From NCBI RefSeq assembly GCF_000720185.1, contig NZ_JOIY01000010.1, positions 248,001-312,000 on the forward strand: a stretch of DNA of 64,000 nucleotides. Reading direction: 5' to 3'. The stretch comes from Streptomyces sp. NRRL S-340. GTDB taxonomy: Bacteria; Actinomycetota; Actinomycetes; Streptomycetales; Streptomycetaceae. Of this stretch, positions 20,306 to 29,033 are shown piece after piece. The notes under the pieces are model-generated. The model was given only the letters and a program-made list of their open reading frames with translations. It did no database searches and had not been told where the DNA came from. A program made the translations under genes and the position numbers. Numbering within the stretch: position 1 is the first letter of the stretch; each line of letters opens with the position of its first letter.

Positions 20306-20439
20306 GACGGCCTCCTTCACCCAGTGCTCGTGCGGAATGTGTCCCCGGGACAAAGTGCAGCAGGCCCTACGGCTCCGTGGGGCGGTTTTGCGGAAGGTCC
20401 CCCACCTTCAGGGACCGGACGGCCGGACGTTTCGGCCCA

Positions 20440-21567
20440 TTACGGCTCCAGGAGCACCAGGTCGTCCCTGTGTACGACCTCGCGTTCGTACGCCGGTCCC
20501 AGCTCGCGGGCGAGTTCCCGGGTGGAGCGGCCGATCAGCCGGGGGATCTCCTTCGCGTCGAAGTTGACGAGGCCGCGGGCGACGGGGTGGCCGCGGCCGT
20601 CGCGCAGTTCGACCGGGTCGCCGGCGGCGAAGTCGCCCTCGACGCCGGCGATGCCCGCCGGGAGCAGCGACTTGCGGCCCTCGACGACGGCGTGCACCGC
20701 GCCGTCGTCGAGGGTGAGGGCGCCCTGCGGGGTGGAGGCGTGCTGGAGCCACAGCAGCCGGTCGGCGGAACGCCTGCCGGTGGGGTGGAAGTAGGTGCCG
20801 GTGTCGTTGCCGGCCAGGGCGTCGGCGGCGTGCACGGCGCTGGTGAGGACGACGGGGATGCCCGCGGCGGCGGCGATCCTGGCGGCCTCGACCTTGGTGA
20901 CCATGCCGCCGGTGCCGACTCCCGCCTTGCCGGCGCTGCCGATCTCCACGCCCGCGAGGTCGGCGGGGCCGCGCACCTCGGTGATCCGGGAGGTGCCCGG
21001 CCGGCTCGGGTCGCCGTCGTAGACGCCGTCGACGTCGGAGAGCAGGACGAGCAGGTCGGCGCGGACCAGGTGGGCGACGAGGGCGGCGAGACGGTCGTTG
21101 TCGCCGAAGCGGATCTCGTCGGTGGCGACGGTGTCGTTCTCGTTGACGATCGGCAGGGCGCCCATGGCCAGCAGCTTGTCGAGGGTGCGGGAGGCGTTGC
21201 GGTGGTGGGCGCGGCGGCTGGTGTCGTCGCCGGTCAGCAGGACCTGGCCGACGCGGATGCCGTAGCGGGCGAAGGAGGCGGTGTAGCGGGCCACGAGCAG
21301 GCCCTGGCCGACGCTGGCGGCGGCCTGCTGGCGGGCGAGGTCCTTGGGGCGGCGGCGCAGGCCGAGCGGCGCGAGACCGGCGGCGATGGCGCCGGAGGAG
21401 ACGAGGACGACCTCCTTGCGGCCGGGGCCGCCGTGCTTGGCGAGGGCGTCGACGAGGGCGTCCACCCGGTCGGCGTCCAGGCCGCCGGCGGCGGTGGTCA
21501 GCGACGAGGAGCCCACCTTGACGACGATCCTGCGGGCCTCCCGCACGGCCTGCCTTGCCCCTGCCAC
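20440..21567 (-). CDS. proB: Glutamate 5-kinase
   Basis: ProB phosphorylates glutamate in the first step of proline synthesis. The 375-residue protein has an amino-acid kinase domain (VVKVGSSSLT near 15; VSSGAIAAG near 57; NENDTVATDEIRFGDND near 150) and a C-terminal PUA domain (about 285-365). In other bacteria it is inhibited by proline. The GTG at 21567 starts just before the kinase domain; an open frame upstream to 21690 has no support. Confidence 0.96.
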   Translation of the reverse strand: MAGARQAVREARRIVVKVGSSSLTTAAGGLDADRVDALVDALAKHGGPGRKEVVLVSSGAIAAGLAPLGLRRRPKDLARQQAAASVGQGLLVARYTASFARYGIRVGQVLLTGDDTSRRAHHRNASRTLDKLLAMGALPIVNENDTVATDEIRFGDNDRLAALVAHLVRADLLVLLSDVDGVYDGDPSRPGTSRITEVRGPADLAGVEIGSAGKAGVGTGGMVTKVEAARIAAAAGIPVVLTSAVHAADALAGNDTGTYFHPTGRRSADRLLWLQHASTPQGALTLDDGAVHAVVEGRKSLLPAGIAGVEGDFAAGDPVELRDGRGHPVARGLVNFDAKEIPRLIGRSTRELARELGPAYEREVVHRDDLVLLEP

Positions 21568-21986
21568 CTTGCCGCCCGTCCCCTCCGTGTTCCGGTGATC
21601 CCGTCCCTGCGGTGATCCGCCTCGCAATCTACGCGAGCCGGCCGGCGACCGCTCGTTCGTCCAGTACGCGGACGAATGACCGGATCGCACCCCGGGGCGC
21701 GCCTGAAACGTGAGGTGTCTCTCAACTGCCGCTCAAGCCCGGTGAGCCAGCGCCCGGTTGACCGGAAGATGGCGCAAAACCATCGGTGAGGGTCCGTATT
21801 TGGCCAACGACTCCTTCACAGGTGTTCAACAAACTCTCCGAAGTGCGTATCTTCGCGTGGCGCTCTGTCGTGTCCCTGCTCAACTTCTGCACCAACGGGG
21901 GGACATGCGCGCGGCCGGCACCAGTCTGTCCGGCGGCGTTCCGCCGCCTTCGCGCAGCCGTCGGGCACCGACAACGAAGGACCGCT
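21568..21986. other. Divergent spacer between proB and the ALF-repeat gene
   Basis: The 419-base stretch separates divergent genes and is less GC-rich than its surroundings. It holds the promoter region listed separately and no recognisable protein or RNA gene. Confidence 0.5.
21825..21853 (+). promoter_or_regulatory. Candidate promoter of the ALF-repeat gene
   Basis: TTCAAC (-35), 17 bases, TATCTT (-10). This would give a 5' untranslated region of about 125 bases before the TTG at 21987. Matches are partial. Confidence 0.35.
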
Positions 21987-24900
21987 TTGGACACCACCTA
22001 CTGGAGCAGACGACGCGTTCTCGGCGCCCTCGCCGCCACCGCGGCCGTCACCGCCACGTCGAGTCTCGTCCTCAACCCCGTCGCCGCCCGGGCCGCCGAC
22101 ACGCCCCCGGCGGACGACGACGGCGACCCGCTCAACCTGCCCGACACCGACCGGGCGAAGGCCGTGAAGGCGTGGCTGCTGGGCGGTCCGGCCGTGCGCG
22201 CCGCCGCGGAACTGGCGCTGAGCGGCACCGACGCCGACATCCAGACCTTCCTGGCCACCGAGCTGCCCGCGGCCACGGCCGAGGACAACCGGGTGGCCGT
22301 CCTGACCTCGCTGGCGGCGGGCGGCACGGGCACCCGGCGGGCCGCCTCCGCCGCGCTCGACGGCGGCGACGCGGCCGTCACCGACTACCTCGGCACCGGC
22401 TTCAAGACCGCGATCGTGGAGGACCTGCGCGTCGCCACCAGCACCGTGATGGCGACCGGGGACAAGGCCGTGCGCCGGGACGGCGACGCCGCCCTGAGCG
22501 CGGGCACGCAGGAGGCCCTGGAGGACTTCCTCACCGAGGGCCAGTACAGCGCCCGCCTGGAGGACATGCGCTTCCAGGTGTCCGCGCTCACCGTGAACGC
22601 GGGCCCCGAGGTGCAGAAGTACGCCACCCGGGCGCTGGACGGCACCGCCGACGACGTCGAGTGGTTCCTCGACACCGGCCAGCACATCGCCCGGGCCCGG
22701 GACCAGGAGTCCGCCAAGATCGAGGAACTGGTCGCGGTCGTCGAGCGCGAGGGCAAGATCGCCGACGCGAAGACGAAGGAGGCCGAGGAGGCCGCCGCCC
22801 GCGCCGTCGAGGCCGCCGCGAAGGCCAAGGAGGCCGCCGAGAAGGCCGCGGCCGAGGCCCAGGCCGCCCAGGAGGACGTGGTCAAGTCGGGCAAGGCGGC
22901 CCGCAAGGCGGCGCAGGCCGCGCAGGGCGCCGCCGACTCCTCCCGGGTCGCCATCCGCGCCTCGCACGCCGCCGTGCAGGCCTCCCGCCGGGCCGCCTAC
23001 GCCGCCACCGCCGCGAGCCAGGCGGCGGCCACCGCCGGTTCCGCCGCCGCCCGCGCCTACAACGCGGCCATCGCCGCCTCCAAGGACGCCTCCAAGGCGT
23101 CCGCCGCCAAGGACGCCGCCGTCGCCGCGCGCAACGCCGCCGCCAAGGCGCGCAGCGCCGCGAAGGCCGCCGACTACGCCGCCACCTCCTCCGCCCAGGC
23201 CGCGAGCGCCGGTTCGGCCGCCGCCTCGGCCGCCCGCAACGCGGCCGCCGCCGCGAACGCCTCCGCCGCCGCCGCGTCCGCCGCCGGCAAGGCGCAGGCC
23301 GAGGCCGCCGAGGCCAAGCGGCAGGCGCAGATCGCCAGCAGCAACGCGCAGATCGCCACCAACGCGGCCGGCACGGCGCAGGCGCTGGCGAACACCGCGG
23401 CCAGTGCCGCGCGCACCGCACGCGACGCCGCCAACAGCGCGGCCGACCACGCCGACAAGGCCGCGGACGCCGCCGAGTGGGCCGTCAAGTACGCGGGCCA
23501 GGCCGTCGAGTACGCGAAGAAGTCCACCGAGTTCGCCAACGCGGCCACCGCGGCGGCCAACACCGCGACCGACGCCGTCAACCAGGCGGTCGCGGTGGAG
23601 AAGCAGGCCCGCGACGCCGAGTGGCAGCGGCTGGACGAGGACCTGAAGCAGGCGCTGGAGGAGGCCCGCGACCTCGCGCAGATCGAGGAGCGGGAGCGGG
23701 CGGAGTACGCCGAGAAGCGCACCCAGGTCTCGCAGGCCGAGCAGGCCACCAAGGACCTCGTCGCGCAGGCCGAGGCGGCCCTGAAGAGCGGCGACCTGGG
23801 GCTCGCCGCCACCCTCGGGCGCAAGGCGGCCCTCGCCCACCTGGACTCCCGCGGTTCCTGGTCGCGCGAGGCGGCCCGGTTCGCGCTGTCCGGCGCGGAC
23901 GCCGACGTGCACGGCTGGATCGACACCGACCGGGCGCTCGCCCAGAAGCAGGACGACCGGGAGACCGTCCTGTACCTGGCGCAGATCACCACCCCGGACG
24001 TGGCCGACGCCGCGACCAGGGCGCTGGAGAGCGACGACCCGGACGCCGGCACCTCCTTCCTCGCCACCGGTGTGGTCGAGGCCGCCGCGACCGACAACCG
24101 GGTCGCGGTCTCCCGCGTCCTGGCGGCCGGTCCGGGCAGCGCGGTGACGAAGGCGGCGAACGACGCCCTGAACGCGGGGACCGCCGAGGCCCTGCACGAG
24201 TTCCTCAGCGTCACCTACGAGGCGGCGCAGCGCGAGGACGACGCGGTCGCCACCGCCGCCCTCATCGACAAGGGCGGCCCGTACACCAAGGCGCACGCCC
24301 AGGCCGCGATGGAGGGCCCGACGTGGATGCGTCGCAACTTCATCGCCTCGGTGCAGTACAAGACCGCGCAGCTCGACTACGACTCGGCCGCCCACATCGC
24401 CGCCGTGCAGGGCGCGATCGCCGCCGCCGCGAAGATCGCGAACAAGGCGCAGGAGGACGCCGCCCGGGCGCAGGAGGCGGCGGCCAAGGCCCGCAACGCC
24501 GCCACCGAGGCGCTGCAGTGGGCGGACAAGGCGAAGAAGGCCGCCGACCAGGCCGCCGCGTCCGCGCAGCAGGCGGACGCGAACGCGGACGCCGCCGAGC
24601 AGTCGGCCAAGGACGCGCAGGCCTCCGCCGACCGCGCGAAGGCCGCGGCGGCCACCGCCCGTACGGCCGCGCGCTCGGCGAACTACTCCGCCAACCGCGC
24701 GGTGGACGCCGCGCAGCGCGCGGTGGCCTCGGCGAACTCGGCGCAGGCGTCGGCGGCCTCGGCGCGTGCCTCGGCCGTCCAGGCGGGCAAGGACGCGCAG
24801 ACCGCCGCCGCGGCGGCGAGCCAGGCCCACCAGATCGCCGCGGCCAAGCGGAAGGCGGAGATCGCGGCGGCGGCCAAGGCGGCGGCCGAGCAGGCCCGCA

Positions 24901-25358
24901 AGGCCAAGGAGGCCGGCCAGAACCCGGCCGACACGTCCGACAACGACGATGTCAAGGGCGGCCTGCCCTGGTGGAAGAAGGACGCCCGGTGGCTGGCGAA
25001 CGCCACCAACTGGGCGAGCATCGGCACCGGGTTCGCCTCGGTGGGCATCGGCCTGGTCGGGCTCGGGGTGGGTGTCTTCTTCCCGCCGGCCGGACTGGCG
25101 CTCGAAGGCATCGCGGCCGGCTTCGGATATGCCTCGCTCGCATTCACCGGACTGAACGTCCTGTTCACCGGAATCGGCTACGGCTGGACGAGCAGCGAGT
25201 TCCAGTCCTCTCTCGGGAGCGCCGCCCTCAGCCTGATCACGTTCGGGCAGTCCAAGTGGATCGGCGCGCTCGGCGGGGCCAAGGTGGCGACCAAGCTCAC
25301 GCAGGCGGGACACGATCTCATCTCGCCGGTGACGGGTCTGCTCGGATCCCTCTTCTGA
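21987..25358 (+). CDS. Secreted Ala-rich coiled-coil protein with ALF repeats and hydrophobic C-terminus
   Basis: The 1123-residue protein starts at a TTG with GAAGGA five bases upstream. A twin-arginine-like signal (SRRRVLGALAATA, residues about 7-19) and an Ala-rich h-region end at about 37. ALF repeats follow (about 45-235). Then come a very long Ala/Lys/Glu coiled coil (about 240-560), a second ALF block (about 620-790) and a second coiled coil (about 795-975). The C-terminal 140 residues contain Gly-rich hydrophobic helices (about 1012-1070) resembling a membrane-inserting hairpin. ALF-repeat proteins are restricted to Actinobacteria and often carry variable C-terminal domains, as polymorphic toxins do. 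The function is unproven. A perfect terminator follows. Confidence 0.85.
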   Translation: MDTTYWSRRRVLGALAATAAVTATSSLVLNPVAARAADTPPADDDGDPLNLPDTDRAKAVKAWLLGGPAVRAAAELALSGTDADIQTFLATELPAATAEDNRVAVLTSLAAGGTGTRRAASAALDGGDAAVTDYLGTGFKTAIVEDLRVATSTVMATGDKAVRRDGDAALSAGTQEALEDFLTEGQYSARLEDMRFQVSALTVNAGPEVQKYATRALDGTADDVEWFLDTGQHIARARDQESAKIEELVAVVEREGKIADAKTKEAEEAAARAVEAAAKAKEAAEKAAAEAQAAQEDVVKSGKAARKAAQAAQGAADSSRVAIRASHAAVQASRRAAYAATAASQAAATAGSAAARAYNAAIAASKDASKASAAKDAAVAARNAAAKARSAAKAADYAATSSAQAASAGSAAASAARNAAAAANASAAAASAAGKAQAEAAEAKRQAQIASSNAQIATNAAGTAQALANTAASAARTARDAANSAADHADKAADAAEWAVKYAGQAVEYAKKSTEFANAATAAANTATDAVNQAVAVEKQARDAEWQRLDEDLKQALEEARDLAQIEERERAEYAEKRTQVSQAEQATKDLVAQAEAALKSGDLGLAATLGRKAALAHLDSRGSWSREAARFALSGADADVHGWIDTDRALAQKQDDRETVLYLAQITTPDVADAATRALESDDPDAGTSFLATGVVEAAATDNRVAVSRVLAAGPGSAVTKAANDALNAGTAEALHEFLSVTYEAAQREDDAVATAALIDKGGPYTKAHAQAAMEGPTWMRRNFIASVQYKTAQLDYDSAAHIAAVQGAIAAAAKIANKAQEDAARAQEAAAKARNAATEALQWADKAKKAADQAAASAQQADANADAAEQSAKDAQASADRAKAAAATARTAARSANYSANRAVDAAQRAVASANSAQASAASARASAVQAGKDAQTAAAAASQAHQIAAAKRKAEIAAAAKAAAEQARKAKEAGQNPADTSDNDDVKGGLPWWKKDARWLANATNWASIGTGFASVGIGLVGLGVGVFFPPAGLALEGIAAGFGYASLAFTGLNVLFTGIGYGWTSSEFQSSLGSAALSLITFGQSKWIGALGGAKVATKLTQAGHDLISPVTGLLGSLF

Positions 25359-25376
25359 CCGGTCCGGTGTAAGGTC

Positions 25377-25422
25377 CCCGCCAGGGCCGGCGGCGCATCC
25401 GCCGCCGGCCCTGGCGGGTTTT
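25377..25422 (+). terminator. Strong intrinsic terminator after the ALF-repeat gene
   Basis: A perfect 19-base-pair stem (left arm 25377-25395, loop CATC, right arm 25400-25418) is followed by TTTT. It stands between the ALF gene and the small membrane-protein gene, only 15 bases before the latter's ATG. Confidence 0.92.
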
Positions 25423-25437
25423 CGGAAAGGAGCGGCC

Positions 25438-25827
25438 ATGCTCGCGCGGCTTCCCCTCGGCTGGCTGCTGCTCATGGCGGCTCTCGCCGCTTTCCTGCTC
25501 ACCGCCGAGATGCACCGCTGGATGAAAGTCCGCAGGCTGACCCTGTGGGTGGCCGTCGTTTCCGCGGCCTGCTGCCTCGGCATGGTGGCGGTGGGAAATC
25601 TCCAGCAGCAGCACTGGAACGCGCGGCAGATGCTGGTTCTTTACTCCTTCACCTGGACGGGTCTCGCCCTCGGTCTGCTCCCTTCCGGGAAACTCTTCAC
25701 CGAATGGTGCGAAGAATGGCGAAGGGGCGTACGCAGGGACAAGTACGAGTACCCTGCGCGATATCAGGCGGCCGTCTACGTTTCGGTTATCGTGATGGGA
25801 TTTCTGGCGTTTCTGCTGGCCGTCTGA
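25438..25827 (+). CDS. Four-helix integral membrane protein, candidate immunity protein
   Basis: The 129-residue protein is predicted by eye to have four membrane helices: about 5-23, 34-53, 62-80 and 108-127. The two longest loops are basic (RWMKVRR; EEWRRGVRRDKYEY), so both ends probably lie outside or both inside. AAGGAG lies seven bases upstream of the ATG. No family is recognised. It directly follows the large secreted protein with a hydrophobic C-terminus; small polytopic proteins in this position protect against pore-forming toxins in colicin systems. Its separation by a strong terminator argues for read-through or a hidden promoter. Confidence 0.75.
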   Translation: MLARLPLGWLLLMAALAAFLLTAEMHRWMKVRRLTLWVAVVSAACCLGMVAVGNLQQQHWNARQMLVLYSFTWTGLALGLLPSGKLFTEWCEEWRRGVRRDKYEYPARYQAAVYVSVIVMGFLAFLLAV

Positions 25828-26119
25828 GAAACATCCCCCCACTGTGATTCACCTCACAACAGGGCCCCCACTTTACGCCCCATTTAGGTACTTTGCGAAG
25901 TGGACAAGGGTTCATCGCAGAGGGTTTTATAGCCAAGTTCGAGCAGTTTCCCGACAGTCGGACAGAAGCCCGGTCAGGGCCGTATGCCAAATGAATGGCA
26001 GGGCGGGCACGCCGCCATTCGTTCGATTGCCGGGAGTGGGGGCACTGCGCGTCACTTCCGGCTGCCTTCACACGACTGCATGAAACGCGCTCCGGACCAT
26101 CCGATCCGGAGGCCGACGA

Positions 26120-26671
26120 GTGAGGACTGTGATGAAGGCACGTGCCGTAATGGCGAAGCCGTACCAGAGAAGGATCGCCGGCACCGTTCTGGCCGCCGCG
26201 GCCGCGGGCGCCCTGGCGTTCACGGCACTGACGGGCGGTACCTCCGCCGCCAAGGACGTCACGGCCGACTCGGTCACCTCCGTCGCCGGCGAGGCCCCCG
26301 GCTACGCCGTGGAGGACTTCAACTACCCGGGCGCGGACAAGATCCTCGCGGAGAAGAACATCGTCCTCAAGCGGGGCGACGGGCACATCACGCTCGCCGA
26401 CTGCGCGAGCGGCACCGGCTTCCTCGAGGTCTGGGCCCGCAGCAAGGACAAGATCTGCTTCCAGGTCACCGGGAACACCGGCTGGCTGACGATGGAGATC
26501 CCCTCCGTCTACGCCGTCCGGGGCAACGACTACGCGGCCCAGGTGGACATGACCGTCGACTCGGAGCAGAAGAGCTTCGACGTCGCCAAGAACACCTGGA
26601 CCGCGGTCGGCGAGAGCGCTGACCCGCAGGGCCGGGAGCACATGCTCGTGGAGATCCGCACCTCCAAGTAA
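26120..26671 (+). CDS. Secreted protein of unknown function
   Basis: The 183-residue precursor has a basic start and a signal peptide (about 16-43, ending near GGTSA). The mature part of about 140 residues is rich in beta-forming residues and contains two Cys, likely a disulfide. No family is recognised. GGAGG lies seven bases before the GTG at 26120; ATGs at 26132 and 26150 are alternatives. It precedes the trypsin/FG-GAP gene by 80 bases on the same strand, so the two may be co-expressed at the cell surface. Confidence 0.75.
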   Translation: MRTVMKARAVMAKPYQRRIAGTVLAAAAAGALAFTALTGGTSAAKDVTADSVTSVAGEAPGYAVEDFNYPGADKILAEKNIVLKRGDGHITLADCASGTGFLEVWARSKDKICFQVTGNTGWLTMEIPSVYAVRGNDYAAQVDMTVDSEQKSFDVAKNTWTAVGESADPQGREHMLVEIRTSK

Positions 26672-26751
26672 CCCCGGGCCCTCCGCCGTCCGCCCCCCTC
26701 CTCCGCGCGGCCGCACCGGCCTCACGGATCACAAGCTCAAGGACTTTCTTC

Positions 26752-28956
26752 ATGCCACATTCCAGACACGTGCGTCTCGCCGCACTCGCCACCGCGGTCC
26801 TCGCGGGCCCCCTGGCCGTGTGCGCCGCGCCCGCGTCCGCCGTCACCGGCAACCCGGTCACCGACGCCTCCTTCGCCCCCACCGCGCAGGTCATCGTCGG
26901 CGACCACGACCACGGCTGCTCCGGCGTCCTGGTCGACACCGAATGGCTGCTCACCGCGGCCAGCTGCTTCGCCGACAACCCCGCCACGGACCTCACCGTG
27001 CCCGCCGGCAAGCCGAAGGTGAAGACGACCGCGACCATCGGCCGTGCCGACCTGAGCGGCACCGACGGTGCCGTGCGCGAGATCGTCGAACTGGTGCCCC
27101 GCACCGACCGCGACGTGGTCCTGGCCCGGCTGAACCGCCCGGTCACCAACGTCGCCCCCATCGCCCTGGCCACCACCGCGCCCGCCGCCGGTGAGGAGCT
27201 GAAGTTCGCCGGCTACGGGCGCAGCAAGACCGAGTGGGCGCCCCTGAAGCTGCACAGCGGCGCGCTGACCGTGGACTCCGCCGACGCCACCACGGCCGCG
27301 GTCACCGGCAAGGACGGCGCCGCCGCCTGCATGGGCGACAGCGGCGGTCCCGTGGTGCGCACGAGCAGCGGCACCACCCAGCTCGTGGCCCTCAACAGCC
27401 GCTCCTACCAGGGCGGTTGCTTCGGCATCGACGCGACCGAGACCCGTACCGGCGGTGTCACCACCCGCGTCGACGACCTCGCCTCCTGGGTGAGCTCCAA
27501 GACCGGTGCCGCGCGCATCACCGACTTCAACTGCGACGGCGTCGAGGACGTCGCCATCGCCGACCCGAAGGCGGCCGTGGCCGGCAAGGACGGCGCGGGT
27601 GTCGTCCGCATCGTCTACGGCGGCGGCAAGGGCACCGCCGAGATCAACCAGGACCTCGACTGGGTGCCCGGCGGCTCCGAGGCCGGCGACTGGTTCGGCG
27701 AGGCCATGGACACCGTCGACTACAACGAGGACGGCTGCACCGACCTGGTCGTCGGCACCCCCTCCGAGGACCTCGGCACCGCCGCCGACGCAGGCATGGT
27801 CGACATCCTCTACGGCGCCCCGGCCGGCATCGGCACCGGCTCCCTGAAGGACACCCACTTCGAGCAGGGCTCGGGCACCGGCTCCTTCAAGTCGTCCACC
27901 GCGGAGGCCGGTGACCGCACCGGCCAGTCCGTCGCGGCCGGCGTCACCGCCGCGGGCGAGCCGTTCGTCGTGATCGGCTCCCCGGGCGAGGCCATCGGCA
28001 GCGTCGCCAAGGCGGGCATGATCTTCTACGTGCACGGCGACACCAACATCGCCATCAGCCAGGACAGCACCGGCGTGCCCGGCGCCGTGGAGGCGAACGA
28101 CGGCTTCGGCGGCGCGGTCGCGGCCGACGCCAACCACATCGCCGTCTCCGCCTCGAACGAGACGATCGGCACCGACGCCGGCGCCGGCAACGTGGCGGTC
28201 TTCTCGCACCAGCTGAACTCCGAGAAGCGGCCCACCCCGCTGTTCGGCCTCGACCAGGACCTGGACACCGTCTCCGGCGGCGCCGAGCCGGGCGACCAGT
28301 TCGGCAAGTCGCTGGCCATGGTCGCCTACCGCCCCTCGGGCGCGGCCACCGCCAACGAGTCGATCATCGCGGTCGGCGTGCCGGGCGAGGACCTGGACAT
28401 CGACGGCGTCAACAAGACCGACGCCGGCATGGTGCAGACCTTCCGCGTCACCGCGGCCGGTACCTACAGCCAGCTGAACTCGTACTCGTCCGGCACCAGC
28501 ACGGACACCGTGCCGGGCACCGCCGAGGCCGGTGACCACTTCGGCACCGCCGTGGCCGCCGTGAACACCGCGCCGCGCGCGGTGAGCACCACGGCGACGA
28601 TGAAGCTGGCCGTCGGCATCACCGACGAGGCCATCGGCACCACCGCGAAGGCCGGTGCCATCACCACCTTCTCGCTGCTCGGCTCGCCCGGCGCGAACAA
28701 CCGCTGGATCGAGGCCGGCACCTCCGGCATCCCGGGTCCGGCCGGTGCCGACCAGCACCTCGGCCAGAGCATCCACTACAGCGGCACCCAGCTGTACCTG
28801 GGCATGCCCTACGGCCCGGGCAGCTACGGCACGGTCTACGCCCTGCCGCTGTCCAACGTGACCGCGGGCGGTTCCAACGCGGCCATCACCACGTACCAGC
28901 CCGGCAAGGGCGGTCTGCCGGCGGCCGGCGGCCGCTTCGGCTACGTGGTCCGCTAG
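26752..28956 (+). CDS. Secreted trypsin-like pseudoprotease with FG-GAP repeats
   Basis: The 734-residue precursor has a signal peptide (1-30), an S1 (chymotrypsin-fold) domain (about 31-245) and then FG-GAP/integrin-alpha-like beta-propeller repeats to the end, each with a calcium-type acidic loop (DFNCDGVED; DYNEDGCTD) and a GDWFG or GDQFG step. The Asp (DVVLARL, near 120) and Ser (GDSGGP, near 196) of the triad are present, but the usual AAHC motif reads LTAASC near 66, so the catalytic His is Ser. It is probably not a conventional protease and may act as a binding protein. The C-terminal propeller suggests ligand or wall binding. Confidence 0.88.
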   Translation: MPHSRHVRLAALATAVLAGPLAVCAAPASAVTGNPVTDASFAPTAQVIVGDHDHGCSGVLVDTEWLLTAASCFADNPATDLTVPAGKPKVKTTATIGRADLSGTDGAVREIVELVPRTDRDVVLARLNRPVTNVAPIALATTAPAAGEELKFAGYGRSKTEWAPLKLHSGALTVDSADATTAAVTGKDGAAACMGDSGGPVVRTSSGTTQLVALNSRSYQGGCFGIDATETRTGGVTTRVDDLASWVSSKTGAARITDFNCDGVEDVAIADPKAAVAGKDGAGVVRIVYGGGKGTAEINQDLDWVPGGSEAGDWFGEAMDTVDYNEDGCTDLVVGTPSEDLGTAADAGMVDILYGAPAGIGTGSLKDTHFEQGSGTGSFKSSTAEAGDRTGQSVAAGVTAAGEPFVVIGSPGEAIGSVAKAGMIFYVHGDTNIAISQDSTGVPGAVEANDGFGGAVAADANHIAVSASNETIGTDAGAGNVAVFSHQLNSEKRPTPLFGLDQDLDTVSGGAEPGDQFGKSLAMVAYRPSGAATANESIIAVGVPGEDLDIDGVNKTDAGMVQTFRVTAAGTYSQLNSYSSGTSTDTVPGTAEAGDHFGTAVAAVNTAPRAVSTTATMKLAVGITDEAIGTTAKAGAITTFSLLGSPGANNRWIEAGTSGIPGPAGADQHLGQSIHYSGTQLYLGMPYGPGSYGTVYALPLSNVTAGGSNAAITTYQPGKGGLPAAGGRFGYVVR

Positions 28957-28972
28957 CACCGCGCGACACAGC

Positions 28973-29020
28973 GGAAGGGGGGCTTCCCCGGCACTCGGTG
29001 CCGGGGAAGCCCCCCTTTCC
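28973..29020. terminator. Bidirectional terminator between convergent genes
   Basis: A 22-base-pair nearly perfect stem with loop TCG lies between the plus-strand FG-GAP gene and the minus-strand glycosyltransferase gene and ends with a T-rich stretch. Confidence 0.88.
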
Positions 29021-29033
29021 GTGTCCTGCCGGA

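Noticed and set aside
21816..25583. 1255-codon minus-strand frame opposite the ALF-repeat gene
   Set aside because: It is a shadow of the Ala-rich coding sequence (Ala codons read backwards as Gly and Arg), with no start signal.
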